Shown: piece by piece, positions 42,801 to 50,109 of the stretch
Layout of the letters: each line of letters begins with the position of its first letter
How positions within the stretch are numbered: the stretch's first letter is position 1
Assembly (NCBI GenBank): GCA_905234365.1
Contig: CAJOHI010000012.1
Coordinates: 5,298 to 55,684 of the forward strand
Direction: 5' to 3'
DNA: 50,387 nucleotides
Source: an uncultured Selenomonadaceae bacterium
GTDB lineage: Bacteria; Bacillota; Negativicutes; Selenomonadales; Selenomonadaceae
Position numbers and translations under genes: made by a program
The notes under the pieces: model-generated
What the model was told of the DNA's origin: nothing
What the model saw: the letters and a program-made list of their open reading frames with translations, nothing else
Database searches by the model: none

Positions 42801-44344
42801 CAGTTGACAAGTCCGAGAAGGTGCCGCCAAATCAGTGGAACTTTCAACTTAGCTTTCCAAATTACAAGAGGTCCAAAGCCGCCTATCCCCATTGCTTTGC
42901 GGTTTATGGCACCGAGATTGCCTCAAAGGGACTTGCCGTCATCTACCTTGCAAGTAACCGCACCGCTGATAACATTGTTGAGACGCTCTCAAAGACGATT
43001 AAGCCGGATTGCGGCATCATTTGTCTGGTTGACTGTGCTCTAAGTCTTGCTCAACGCCGTAAGATCGCTCAAGCTTTCAAACTTAGACCGGACCTCAAAA
43101 ATATCGTCGTGATTGATCGGGTTATGGCGATCTTTTTGACTCGTTTTGAAGACAGCGTTCGCGGCGTTAAGTTCCTCAACGCCGCTCTGCCGTTTGCCCG
43201 CGTGCAACCTTACACAACTGGCGGCGTCGTTGCTCCGGAGATGTTTATTGGGCGTTCGAAGGAATTGGCTAAAATCCAGGATATGGCAGGTCCCGTATTT
43301 GTCTACGGCGGCCGTCAACTCGGCAAATCCGCGCTCCTTCGCCAAGTCAGAAACATCGTCAACGATCCGCAAAGCTCTAATTTCGCCTTCTTTATCGATC
43401 TCAAAGGTCTCGACAGCGATAAATCACTTGATAAGATCGTTCGCGAGCTTAAGGATTCCAAACTCATCGACGAGGGCGAAGTTGTCGGCAGTTGGGACGA
43501 TTTTTCGCTGACGATTCGTAACCTTATGAAGTCCGAAGTTGCAGCGCCTAAGAAACTCATGCTGCTCCTTGACGAGAGTGATGAATTTTTGGCCTCCGTT
43601 GAGACCTCTGCAAACCGCGCCATTGACGTGTTGCGTGAACTTCGCGAGACCTTTGCCGGTTCATTTAAGTTCGTTTTGGCCGGACTTCACAAGGTCATTC
43701 GCTTTGAAAAAAATTCCTCTTTTGGCAACCTTGACCACATCTCAATTTTGCCCTTTACTCCAACCGACGCTCTTGAACTGCTGCTTAAACCTATGAGCTG
43801 CTTGGGTTTCACGATTGAGGACGAAAGTTTGATGTCGGCTATCTTCTCTAGGGCCAACTATTATCCGGGTCTTATTCAGTATTATTGCAAGATGATTGTT
43901 GACGCCGCTGCTGATAACTATGCTCAGCGCAATTTTGACGCCACTAAGAATCCGCCTTATAAACTTGATGATCAGTACCTTAAAAATATGTTGGGCAAGC
44001 GCGATTTTCAAGAGGAGATCAACAAGAAGTTTCAGATTACTCTCAAGCTTGATGATGACAATTTTTATGAGGTCATTGCTCTTGTCATTGCTCTTGCTTA
44101 TTACGAGTCCAATCGACCCGTTCATGTCAGCCTTGATAAGATTCGCGAGACTTGCTTGCTCTACGATATTGATAAGATTGCACAGATGAGTAATTCGCAG
44201 CTGGAGTCGTTGCTCGGTGAAATGGTTGAGCTTAATTTGTTGCGCAAGGTTGATGATATGTATGAGTTTAATCGTTATGCCTTTTGGCACATGTTGGGCA
44301 ATGAAGATGAGGTCAGCTCCCGCTTGGCTTCTATTTTGGATTAA
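39758..44344 (+). CDS. Giant STAND-like P-loop ATPase (about 1,500 residues)
   Basis: The open frame begins at a TTG at 39758. If it is separately translated, the GTG at 39800 (AGAGGA 4-5 bases upstream) is an alternative start. Apparent order: winged-helix-like segment (~15-75), mixed alpha/beta region (~85-190), highly acidic Asp/Glu linker (~228-285), a long helical region (~300-1090), and a Rossmann-like segment just before the ATPase. The NTPase (~1150-1450) has Walker A 'GGRQLGKSA' at ~1184, Walker B 'LMLLLDESDEF' at ~1272 and a sensor-like 'FKFVLAGLHKV', followed by a C-terminal winged helix. 'GGRQLGKSALLR' and 'MFIGRSKEL' recall STAND/archaeal-type ATPases, many of which are immune or signalling switches. 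Function unknown. Codons are more G/C-ending than in the left half of the window. Confidence 0.8.
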   Translation: MSTDPTFAADQEDKVHSLIPVIVDKLFQWSIVDKVYWKGIQFYYLTDNGKEMLSRILSIKDTSKINQNESVKKRLSGYLRRFILFSVIWSLKIKKNTTKIDGDDNRFWLRAVARVPNGPSHTFFVVSLIFFDNDWVKNLDNFITTYKDEVSSGRVIKGVFLISNFDSQLLQSWIAFFKTVGVTNIYRFMTAVQGGSKLFDEKGNEINLLEWCNEVGFGKVSRNESTYATDEVEIQTYSVNDDDSEEIETVSETNEIDETEFDSDDEVADFDDSDDSDNFNEDEFNIVKDSTPTMRFKKDKDVPLGKGMKAPDKALGQRYIDIVSKQLKALPSDEDRMVQGILFTATRFFVEGNSSRAMMWLHMLATQQLSKNEDWAMNLAVEIGYILDDPMIVNQPQMRNIDPFDFWDSYFAIPKVNVSELHDHLNLAALIKAFFAPPEPMSFQIKSRWNQINDDRSNIALKTYPSTKKLINLFKNFAEQTHCSFASCISVDHSTVEIELKNALELIKTMHERADAIIKIPIKHPRTKGLVKKLYDTDGEIRKLLNVETSRTLFTYCSQFTDVNFDRIENQVAVTSEDIFSEIKVGNYLDEIWSSIKVDSHKNEKFTGVERNKQIRLFIQALTALIAYAFAKKHADTLKSSGHQKAPIAKALELLNDIVDEFSQVDQKITINLIGPAIFIVFIENLAVQMTSKERPLFYRECLLGSKYFELTTDGIPFKNSYRVASFRLANHVIEFNKAMENLTVKEAANVAYETAVRSCDLGVLKLLEANYREYIDRSDEELKRRQDNVTKLVDRQLDRIYHEFLDNLELDRNYDRITNQDKIDFYVMVATAAKEHYSQTKNAGIFQRFVNACKNDILLAAQPHKNALEQRLNTLKEKLESELSTDEDLDTKYPILAEIHRQLTLGNLTVAEDYLNRWNDNNAQLNINFTESQNEAFEDFLDNYEFIFTTCISNKSDSLEKIYSRMRSGNAKNRSERDATSFVNAWQGLNTDLKARAEASVVELINHLSFDTATVDKSEKVPPNQWNFQLSFPNYKRSKAAYPHCFAVYGTEIASKGLAVIYLASNRTADNIVETLSKTIKPDCGIICLVDCALSLAQRRKIAQAFKLRPDLKNIVVIDRVMAIFLTRFEDSVRGVKFLNAALPFARVQPYTTGGVVAPEMFIGRSKELAKIQDMAGPVFVYGGRQLGKSALLRQVRNIVNDPQSSNFAFFIDLKGLDSDKSLDKIVRELKDSKLIDEGEVVGSWDDFSLTIRNLMKSEVAAPKKLMLLLDESDEFLASVETSANRAIDVLRELRETFAGSFKFVLAGLHKVIRFEKNSSFGNLDHISILPFTPTDALELLLKPMSCLGFTIEDESLMSAIFSRANYYPGLIQYYCKMIVDAAADNYAQRNFDATKNPPYKLDDQYLKNMLGKRDFQEEINKKFQITLKLDDDNFYEVIALVIALAYYESNRPVHVSLDKIRETCLLYDIDKIAQMSNSQLESLLGEMVELNLLRKVDDMYEFNRYAFWHMLGNEDEVSSRLASILD

Positions 44345-44352
44345 TTATTACT

Positions 44353-44424
44353 AACTTTCTTTGAGTGAGCAAAGAAAGTTACAAAGAAACTCACATACTT
44401 TTGTAAAAGTATGCAAAACAAGTG
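44353..44424. repeat. Dispersed twin-hairpin element, copy A
   Basis: Two adjacent stems: AACTTTCTTTG / CAAAGAAAGTT (loop AGTGAG) and CATACTTTT / AAAAGTATG, joined by ACAAAGAAACTCA and followed by CAAAACAAGTG. The same element recurs at 46600 and 48335. It lies 8 bases after the giant ATPase stop. No T run follows, so it is not a classical terminator. Confidence 0.85.
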
Positions 44425-44468
44425 TCCGGCTTTAGTTTGACTAAATTTTTAGAATATTCTACTTTCTA

Positions 44469-44497
44469 TTGACCTTCGCCACGCCGTTTGCTATAAT
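44469..44497 (+). promoter_or_regulatory. Promoter of glgB
   Basis: TTGACC, a 17-base spacer and TATAAT, 31 bases before the ATG at 44529. It is very close to consensus. Confidence 0.78.
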
Positions 44498-44528
44498 TGG
44501 TTATATTTAATGATTGGAGTTGTTTTTT

Positions 44529-46547
44529 ATGAGTCAATCTCACATCGGTTTAGTCGCTCATGATTCGTGGCTCGAACCTTTTGAAGACGCTATTCGCGGC
44601 AGACATGATCATGCCGCTTGGAAAATTAGCCAACTTACTCAAAATGGTAAGCGCTCTCTTTCCGATTTCGCTACCGGTCATCTCTATTTCGGTCTTCATA
44701 AGACCAACAACGGCTGGGTTTTTCGCGAGTGGGCCCCTAATGCTACCGCGATCTTCCTCGTCGGCGATTTTAACTCCTGGAAAGAGCAGGAAGCTTATCG
44801 CCTCACCGAAATTCCAGGTTCCGGCAACTGGGAAATTAACTTGCCTGAAAAAGCTATGAAACATGGCGACCTCTACAAGATGAAGGTTTATTGGAATGGC
44901 GGCTCCGGTGAACGCATTCCCGCTTGGGCTACTCGCGTCGTCCAGGACGATCAGACTAAAATTTTCTCCGCTCAAGTTTGGCACCCAGATCAACCTTTCA
45001 GCTGGTCCGATTCCAACTTCAAAACTGATGTCGATCCCCTCCTTATCTACGAATGCCACGTCGGTATGGCTCAGGACGCCGAAAAGGTTGGCTCCTACTC
45101 TGAGTTCAAAGATAATATCCTGCCTCGCGTTAAGGCTGACGGTTACAACGCGATCCAGGTTATGGCCATTCAAGAGCACCCTTATTACGGCTCCTTCGGC
45201 TATCACGTCAGCTCCTTCTTCGCCCCTAGTTCTCGTTTTGGCACGCCTGAGGAACTCAAGGACCTCATCAACACCGCTCACTCTATGGGTATCGCCGTCA
45301 TTATGGACCTCGTTCACTCTCATGCCGTCAAAAACGAAGTCGAAGGTCTTGGCAACCTCTGCGGTGACCCCAATCAGTTCTTCTATCCCGGCGGCCGTCA
45401 TGAACACCCCGCTTGGGATTCCCTTTGCTTCGACTATGGCAAAGATGATGTCCTGCACTTCCTGCTTAGTAATTGTAAGTATTGGCTTGAAGAATTTCAC
45501 TTCGACGGCTTCCGCTTCGACGGTATTACCTCCATGCTCTACTACTCTCATGGCTTAGGCGAGGCTTTTACCAACTACGGCGACTACTTCAACGGTCATC
45601 AAGATGATAACGCCATTTGCTACCTCACTATCGCCAACAAATTGATCCACGAAATTAATCCCGACGCCGTTACTATCGCCGAAGATGTCAGCGGTATGCC
45701 TGGCCTTGCCGCTAAATACGAAGACGGCGGCTACGGTTTTGATTACCGCCTTGCTCTCAACATTCCTGACTACTGGATCAAGACCATTAAGGAGGTCAGC
45801 GATGAGAATTGGAAACCTTCTAGTATCTTCTGGGAACTCACTAATCGCCGTGCCGGTGAAATGACCGTCTCCTACGCCGAAAGCCACGATCAAGCCCTCG
45901 TCGGCGACAAAACTATCATCTTCCGCCTCATTGACGCCGATATGTATTGGCACTTCCGCAAGGGCGACGAAAACGAATTGGCTAGACGCGGTATTGCACT
46001 TCACAAGATGATTAGACTTGTCACTGCCTCTACCATTAACGGCGGTTACCTCAACTTTATGGGTAACGAGTTCGGTCACCCCGAATGGATCGACTTCCCT
46101 CGTGAGGGTAATGGCTGGAGTTATAAATATGCCCGCCGTCAGTGGAACCTCGTTGATAACCATGAGCTCTGCTACCATTGGCTTGGCGATTTTGATCGTG
46201 AAATGCTCAAGGCTATTAAGTCCGTTGACAAGTTTGAAAAGACGCCCGTTGTTGAGATTTGGCATAGTGACGGCGATCAAGTACTCGCTTATATGCGTGG
46301 TAACCTTATCTTCGTGTTTAATTTCTCTCCAACTAGGTCCTTTACTGACTATGGTTTCCTCGTCCCCAAGGGTTCTTACAATGTTGTGCTTAATTCTGAT
46401 TCTAAGGACTTTGGTGGCTTTGGTTTCGCTGATGATTCGATTACTCATTTTACTAACTTTGATCCGCTTTACGAAAACGACGGCAAAGAGTGGCTTAAAC
46501 TGTACATTCCCGCTAGGAGCGCCGTTGTCCTTCGCAAGCAGGATTAA
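44529..46547 (+). CDS. glgB: 1,4-alpha-glucan branching enzyme (GH13)
   Basis: GlgB makes alpha-1,6 branches in glycogen. The ATG at 44529 has GGAG 9 bases upstream; the frame extends 15 bases more. Residues ~50-150 are the CBM48 domain ('FREWAPNATAIFLVGDFNSW'). The barrel contains 'AIQEHPYYGSFGYHV', 'VIMDLVHSHAVKN', the nucleophile Asp331 in 'FHFDGFRFDG', the acid/base Glu385 in 'TIAEDVSG' and 'SYAESHDQALVGDKT' with the conserved His-Asp. This is closer to the eukaryote-like GH13_8 subgroup than to E. coli GlgB. It uses strongly C-ending codons (CTC, GAC, TTC, GTC) and is alone, with its own promoter and no other glycogen gene nearby. Confidence 0.95.
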   Translation: MSQSHIGLVAHDSWLEPFEDAIRGRHDHAAWKISQLTQNGKRSLSDFATGHLYFGLHKTNNGWVFREWAPNATAIFLVGDFNSWKEQEAYRLTEIPGSGNWEINLPEKAMKHGDLYKMKVYWNGGSGERIPAWATRVVQDDQTKIFSAQVWHPDQPFSWSDSNFKTDVDPLLIYECHVGMAQDAEKVGSYSEFKDNILPRVKADGYNAIQVMAIQEHPYYGSFGYHVSSFFAPSSRFGTPEELKDLINTAHSMGIAVIMDLVHSHAVKNEVEGLGNLCGDPNQFFYPGGRHEHPAWDSLCFDYGKDDVLHFLLSNCKYWLEEFHFDGFRFDGITSMLYYSHGLGEAFTNYGDYFNGHQDDNAICYLTIANKLIHEINPDAVTIAEDVSGMPGLAAKYEDGGYGFDYRLALNIPDYWIKTIKEVSDENWKPSSIFWELTNRRAGEMTVSYAESHDQALVGDKTIIFRLIDADMYWHFRKGDENELARRGIALHKMIRLVTASTINGGYLNFMGNEFGHPEWIDFPREGNGWSYKYARRQWNLVDNHELCYHWLGDFDREMLKAIKSVDKFEKTPVVEIWHSDGDQVLAYMRGNLIFVFNFSPTRSFTDYGFLVPKGSYNVVLNSDSKDFGGFGFADDSITHFTNFDPLYENDGKEWLKLYIPARSAVVLRKQD

Positions 46548-46556
46548 ATTTATATT

Positions 46557-46671
46557 AACTTTCTTTGCCTGAGTTAGCCTTATTATTATTATTATTACTA
46601 ACTTTCTTTGAGTGAGCAAAGAAAGTTACAAAGAAACTCACACACTTTTGTAAAAGTGTGCAAAACAGGTG
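46557..46671. repeat. Dispersed twin-hairpin element, copy B, with a truncated copy
   Basis: A full copy spans 46600-46671: AACTTTCTTTG / CAAAGAAAGTT and then CACACTTTT / AAAAGTGTG. Compared with copies A and C the second stem has T-to-C and the paired A-to-G, so base pairing is kept. A partial first arm lies at 46557-46567, followed by an ATT trinucleotide run to about 46598. The remaining gap to 46761 shows no supportable gene. Confidence 0.85.
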
Positions 46672-46761
46672 CCTACTTTCCTGCCACTTTGCTCATCTTG
46701 GACTTTAATTCTACCGCTAGGTTTCTTAGCTCATATGGCCAGACTGTTATGGTTTGGCTTT

Positions 46762-47526
46762 TTAGATTTCGATAAAATAGTGGTTGCAGATGTCCACCAG
46801 TTCTTCCACAATCAACGAGTGGAATGCTGCAAATGATAGGTTTTCCGTTAGTGCCGCAAATGTGTATTGCCCTACCGCCCATGCCGCTACGTTGCTCTTG
46901 TCGCTCACTCGCGCCATGTATATCCTCGTTCCGCTTGATAAATCTATCTTCCACTTTACCCCATATACCCCGCTTATGTCCTTCAGCTCCTCGCCAACTT
47001 GCCGTTTATATGTCCGCACTGCCAGCGTCACCGTCGGTTCCCAGCGTCTGCCGTATCGTATCTCGACGATGTTCTCATTTATCACCGCGATATAGTTCAC
47101 TGCGTACCCGCTCTTTCGCGGTATGTATAGAGGTATGTAACCCACTTTGCGTGCCGCTTCCTCAAAATTCGAGTACATAACTATCGGACTTGGCAGGCCT
47201 ACGCTCTCTTTGAGCTCCGCTTCGATTGGCGGCCTTGTCACCTCAACTTCCGGCGTTACCTCAACTTCCGGCGTTACCTCAACTTCCGGCGTTACCTCAA
47301 CTTCCGGCGTTACCTCAACTTCCGGCGTTACTTCAACTTCCGGCGTTACCTCATCTTCCGGTTTCTCTACCTCAAACGTTTCTATCTCGTCCCTTACCGT
47401 CACGTTCGCTTCGTCTATCCTCCGCTGTTGTGCCGCCATGATCGACAATTCCTCGTCTCCTCGCGCCGCTTCTGCACTCGTCGTCACCAACGCCGCTATC
47501 AGCGCTCCTATCAATATCTTCCTCAT
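46762..47526 (-). CDS. Secreted protein with (TPEVEV)6 repeat and DUF4367-like C-domain
   Basis: A 254-residue protein with a clear signal peptide (MRKILIGALIAALVTT, cleavage near AEA). Residues ~50-95 are six copies of the hexapeptide Thr-Pro-Glu-Val-Glu-Val encoded by an 18-bp tandem repeat, a rigid acidic stalk. The C-terminal ~150 residues resemble DUF4367-type domains ('GYIPLYIPRKSGYAVNYIAV', 'VVEIRYGRR'-like strands, 'WAVGQYTFAALTENLS'), which occur in exported or anti-sigma-factor-associated proteins; this match is from memory of the pattern. It starts 9 bases after the ABC ATPase gene, so the two are co-transcribed. Its coding strand is very purine-rich. Confidence 0.7.
   Translation of the reverse strand: MRKILIGALIAALVTTSAEAARGDEELSIMAAQQRRIDEANVTVRDEIETFEVEKPEDEVTPEVEVTPEVEVTPEVEVTPEVEVTPEVEVTPEVEVTRPPIEAELKESVGLPSPIVMYSNFEEAARKVGYIPLYIPRKSGYAVNYIAVINENIVEIRYGRRWEPTVTLAVRTYKRQVGEELKDISGVYGVKWKIDLSSGTRIYMARVSDKSNVAAWAVGQYTFAALTENLSFAAFHSLIVEELVDICNHYFIEI
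47243..47350 (-). repeat. 18-bp tandem repeat, six units
   Basis: Six consecutive copies of an 18-bp unit (TCAACTTCCGGCGTTACC on the plus strand), one carrying a single C-to-T change, encode (TPEVEV)6. Copy number could vary without a frameshift because the unit is 6 codons. Confidence 0.95.
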
Positions 47527-47535
47527 CCTTCAACC

Positions 47536-48234
47536 TCATATTATCGTCCCGAACTTTTCCTTCATCTTTTCATTACTTAGCACTTCTGCCGCCCTTCCCG
47601 CCGCTAGCACCCCCTTATCCAATAGTATCACTTGGTCCGCGTGCCTCAATACCTGCTCCAGATCATGCGAGATCATTATTATCGCCATGTCTTCCCTCCT
47701 CTTTAGCTCCTCCAGTATCTCATAAAATAGCTCCAGCCCGTTTCGATCTACCCCTGAGACCGGTTCGTCCAATAATAATAAGTCTGGCTTTGGCTCCAGC
47801 GCTAACGCTATTAGCACTCGCTGCAATTCCCCACCACTTAACGCCCCTAGCCGCCTCTCTATCAAGTGCTCCGCTTGCACTCGCCTTAATTTCCTCTCTA
47901 TTTCCTCTCGCTCCCTCTTTGTCGTTTTTAGCCACACTGGCTTTTCCCTCTTGCACGCCATAAATATGTCTATTACACTTATCGGCGCCGTTACGTCAAA
48001 CGTCAGGTATTGCGGTACGTACCCTATTACTGGCTTTCCACTTCCCTCATAGCCTATCCTCCCACTATGTTTCACTTCCCCTATCAGCGCCTTCATTAAC
48101 GTGCTTTTGCCCCCACCATTGGGCCCTATTATCGCCGTTATCTCCCCTCTTTGTACCTGCATGTTTACTCCTTCAAATATTACTAACTCTCCTACCTTCA
48201 CCCCAAAATCCTCTATCTCATATCCCTTTCCCAT
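47536..48234 (-). CDS. ABC transporter ATP-binding protein, metal-type
   Basis: The ATG at 48234 has AAAGGTG upstream; the frame extends 27 bases further. The 232-residue NBD has Walker A 'GPNGGGKST', Q-loop 'YVPQ', signature 'LSGGELQRV', Walker B 'LLLLDEPVSGVD' and H-loop 'ISHDLEQV'. 'YVPQYLTFD' and the overall pattern resemble ZnuC/MntB-type manganese/zinc importers. No permease or binding protein is in the window; the gene downstream encodes a secreted repeat protein instead. Arg, Gly and Glu codons are mostly purine-ending, unlike the left half of the window. Confidence 0.88.
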   Translation of the reverse strand: MGKGYEIEDFGVKVGELVIFEGVNMQVQRGEITAIIGPNGGGKSTLMKALIGEVKHSGRIGYEGSGKPVIGYVPQYLTFDVTAPISVIDIFMACKREKPVWLKTTKREREEIERKLRRVQAEHLIERRLGALSGGELQRVLIALALEPKPDLLLLDEPVSGVDRNGLELFYEILEELKRREDMAIIMISHDLEQVLRHADQVILLDKGVLAAGRAAEVLSNEKMKEKFGTII

Positions 48235-48259
48235 TTTATCACCTTTTCCCACTCTCGTC

Positions 48260-48334
48260 AACTTTCTTCCCTTAAAATTAAATTAACTTTCTTCCCTTAA
48301 AATTAAATTAACTTTCTTCCCTTAAAATTAAATT
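48260..48334. repeat. Three perfect 25-bp tandem repeats
   Basis: Three identical 25-base units (beginning AACTTTCTTCCC and ending TTAAATT) run directly into twin-hairpin copy C, whose first arm starts with the same AACTTTCTT. The array may have arisen by slippage of the element's edge. It lies upstream of the ABC ATPase gene. Confidence 0.92.
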
Positions 48335-48403
48335 AACTTTCTTTGACTGACCAAAGAAAGTTACAAAGAAACTCACATACTTTTGTAAAAGTATGCAAAA
48401 CAA
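48335..48403. repeat. Dispersed twin-hairpin element, copy C
   Basis: AACTTTCTTTG / CAAAGAAAGTT with loop ACTGAC (AGTGAG in copies A and B), then CATACTTTT / AAAAGTATG and CAAAACAA. Stems are perfectly kept while the first loop differs. It lies between two minus-strand genes. Confidence 0.85.
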
Positions 48404-48480
48404 CTTCAGCTTTTTTTCCCCTTTTTCCTCCTAAACTTTTATTTCCCTTCCCCTCTTGACTTTTCCTCTTTCTCGTGTTA

Positions 48481-49338
48481 TTATCTCTTTATACCTATTC
48501 TTACTATTTCACTCACTTCTCTTATCCGCTCTGCTATCCTCTCCCCGTTCGCCCCGTATCGCCCGCTTATCTCCCTTATACTTAGGTTGCTCGTTATTAT
48601 CGTTCGTAACCCCTCTCGCACCCGGTAATCTATTATCATATATATCTGCTCCCCATTATACTCGCTCTCTCGCTCACTGCCAAGATCGTCTAATATCAAC
48701 GTCTTTACTTCCCGTACCGCTCGCATTGCCTCCTCGTACCCTTCCGCATTATACCGCAATTTTATCATCAACTCCCCTACCGTTGTAAATAATACCCCCT
48801 CCCCTCGCTTTATCAGCTCGTTCCCTATCAAACTCGCTAACATCGTCTTGCCTACTCGCCGCTCCTCACTATATATATATATTGAACCCAGCTTTAGCCC
48901 TTTCGCTACCGCTTCCATGTTCCCTTCGTGCACCTCGTAGTCTTCAAACCCCTTCTTACTATACACCCCAGGTATCTTGCTCTGCAGCAGCCGTCGCTCC
49001 GTTCGCTCCTCTTGTTGCCTTTGCTTCAAATATCTACATCTCTTTACCCCAAAGTACAGCACTCTTACCCCGTTCACCTCGTACGTTGACGCCATTTGCT
49101 CATACCCTGTCCCGCTCTCATCATATTGACACGCTTCCAATCCCTCGCAGCTCTCACATTTCCCTTTCCGCTGCCGTATCCCCTCTAACTTTATCGCTTC
49201 TATTTTACTAACGTACAGCCCGTATGCGCTGCTATACGTCTTTTGTAGCCCCATTACGTAGCTTGTCGAATATGTGTTGATATTCTCTCGGCACTTCTGC
49301 AAGTATCCCTCCAATTTTATTACCTCTGAGATCAACAT
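48481..49338 (-). CDS. DnaI-type helicase loader (AAA+ ATPase)
   Basis: Start taken at the ATG at 49338 (GGGGAGG just upstream), giving 285 residues; the frame extends 42 bases further. The N-terminal part holds a DnaI-like Cys pattern 'CESCEGLEAC...C' (residues ~61-100), a likely zinc site. The AAA+ domain has a divergent Walker A 'SEERRVGKT' (~157-165), Walker B 'TLILDDLGSE' and sensor I 'TIITSNLS'. DnaI/DnaC proteins load the replicative helicase. The Arg-Arg-Val before GKT replaces the usual small residues. The 5' end overlaps the upstream gene by 107 bases in another frame. It could be the chromosomal loader or belong to an element. Confidence 0.85.
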   Translation of the reverse strand: MLISEVIKLEGYLQKCRENINTYSTSYVMGLQKTYSSAYGLYVSKIEAIKLEGIRQRKGKCESCEGLEACQYDESGTGYEQMASTYEVNGVRVLYFGVKRCRYLKQRQQEERTERRLLQSKIPGVYSKKGFEDYEVHEGNMEAVAKGLKLGSIYIYSEERRVGKTMLASLIGNELIKRGEGVLFTTVGELMIKLRYNAEGYEEAMRAVREVKTLILDDLGSERESEYNGEQIYMIIDYRVREGLRTIITSNLSIREISGRYGANGERIAERIREVSEIVRIGIKR

Positions 49339-49807
49339 GCCCCTCCCCTGCCTTTCTTTTTCCTTGCTTTTTCTTTCCATACGTATTGTGTGCGGTCTTT
49401 ACTGTATTGTCCCTTTCTTGGAAATATGGTTGAGGGGTCTGGGGAGAAGGAAAAGAACCTTCTTTCGCCTCTCGGTCCACTTCCCGGTCCACTTCCCGGT
49501 CCACTGGACTGCCTATTTTATACTCCGGTACTGGCTTTATACTATACGCTTTCGGTTTGCCGCTATACGCTATATACCCCAATGATATCAGCCGTTGCTT
49601 TATCCCTTGCAATGTTTGCTTACTCTTTATATGCGTTATATTCATAAGCTCGCTGTCCGTAATTACAAACGAGTCAGACCAATAGTTCTTGTTCGCTGCG
49701 TCACACAAGACGCGATACACCAACTGAGTTAAAGGATTGAGTCGCTTATCATTCGTGCAGTTCCTTACAAATTGCTGCATTTCCTTAAAATAGCTCTTTC
49801 CATTCAT
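49232..49807 (-). CDS. Winged-helix replication-initiation-type protein
   Basis: The ATG at 49807 overlaps the previous stop as ATGA and has GGAG 8 bases upstream, giving 191 residues. Residues ~20-95 form a winged helix typical of phage/plasmid replisome organisers or DnaD-like N-domains ('LNPLTQLVYRVLCDAANKNY', 'DSELMNITHIKSKQTLQGIK', 'LISLGYIAYSG'). A threefold DREV repeat (12-bp DNA repeat) and a basic, disordered segment follow. The C-terminal ~25 residues are helical ('EVPREYQHIFDKLRNG'). Being next to a DnaI-like gene suggests a primosome pair. The family assignment is by pattern only. Confidence 0.65.
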   Translation of the reverse strand: MNGKSYFKEMQQFVRNCTNDKRLNPLTQLVYRVLCDAANKNYWSDSFVITDSELMNITHIKSKQTLQGIKQRLISLGYIAYSGKPKAYSIKPVPEYKIGSPVDREVDREVDREAKEGSFPSPQTPQPYFQERDNTVKTAHNTYGKKKQGKRKAGEGHVDLRGNKIGGILAEVPREYQHIFDKLRNGATKDV

Positions 49808-50094
49808 GCCTTCGGCTCCCGCCACTCATTTAACATGTGCCAATCATACAAATCATGATCCAGCGCCAGACTATAGTCCACTAGCTCCAAAAAGTCCTCG
49901 TGATAGTACTTCTTTAGCCCCGTTGCCAGCGCAAATAACTTCGCTTCTTCGATCTCGCCGGCATAGAGCAGCTGATTGTAAATCACCTTGCATCGCGCAA
50001 GCTTATTTGATTCGTCGCAATTCCATATATTACGCTCTTTGAGTGACAGGTACCATTCCAACCAATATTTGAGATAGTATGACATTTTATGCAT
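49804..50094 (-). CDS. Small hypothetical protein, 96 residues
   Basis: Not recognised. Aromatic-rich helices (Trp, Tyr), no signal peptide: 'YLKYWLEWYLSLKERNIW', 'CKVIYNQLLYAGEIEEAKLF' and 'EDFLELVDYSLALDHDLYDW'. The first ATG has a GGGGGG run 7 bases upstream, contributed by the conserved leader repeat at its 5' side. Its stop overlaps the start of the winged-helix gene (ATGA), so the two are translationally coupled and probably work together. Confidence 0.65.
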   Translation of the reverse strand: MHKMSYYLKYWLEWYLSLKERNIWNCDESNKLARCKVIYNQLLYAGEIEEAKLFALATGLKKYYHEDFLELVDYSLALDHDLYDWHMLNEWREPKA

Positions 50095-50109
50095 TTTTTT
50101 GCCCCCCGC

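Noticed and set aside
38687-44344. Island integrated at the tRNA-Leu gene
   Set aside because: Integration normally uses the tRNA 3' end, which faces the flagellar gene side here. The ATPase lies on the 5' side, no integrase is present and no repeat of the tRNA 3' end is seen.
44353-44424. Twin hairpin A as a terminator of the giant ATPase gene
   Set aside because: Neither stem is followed by a T run on either strand, and the element recurs in other intergenic contexts, so a repeat family fits better.
44550-46619. Long antisense reading frames (333 and 354 codons) opposite glgB
   Set aside because: glgB is unmistakable on the plus strand; its C-ending codons leave the opposite strand free of stops. 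No ribosome site or recognisable protein.
46673-46954. 93-codon minus-strand frame overlapping the end of the repeat-protein gene
   Set aside because: Out of frame with a gene that has a signal peptide and ribosome site; no start signal of its own.
47147-47725. 192-codon plus-strand frame of Ser/Thr repeats opposite the repeat protein
   Set aside because: It is the mirror of the tandem repeat and of the ABC gene; no start signal and low-complexity content.
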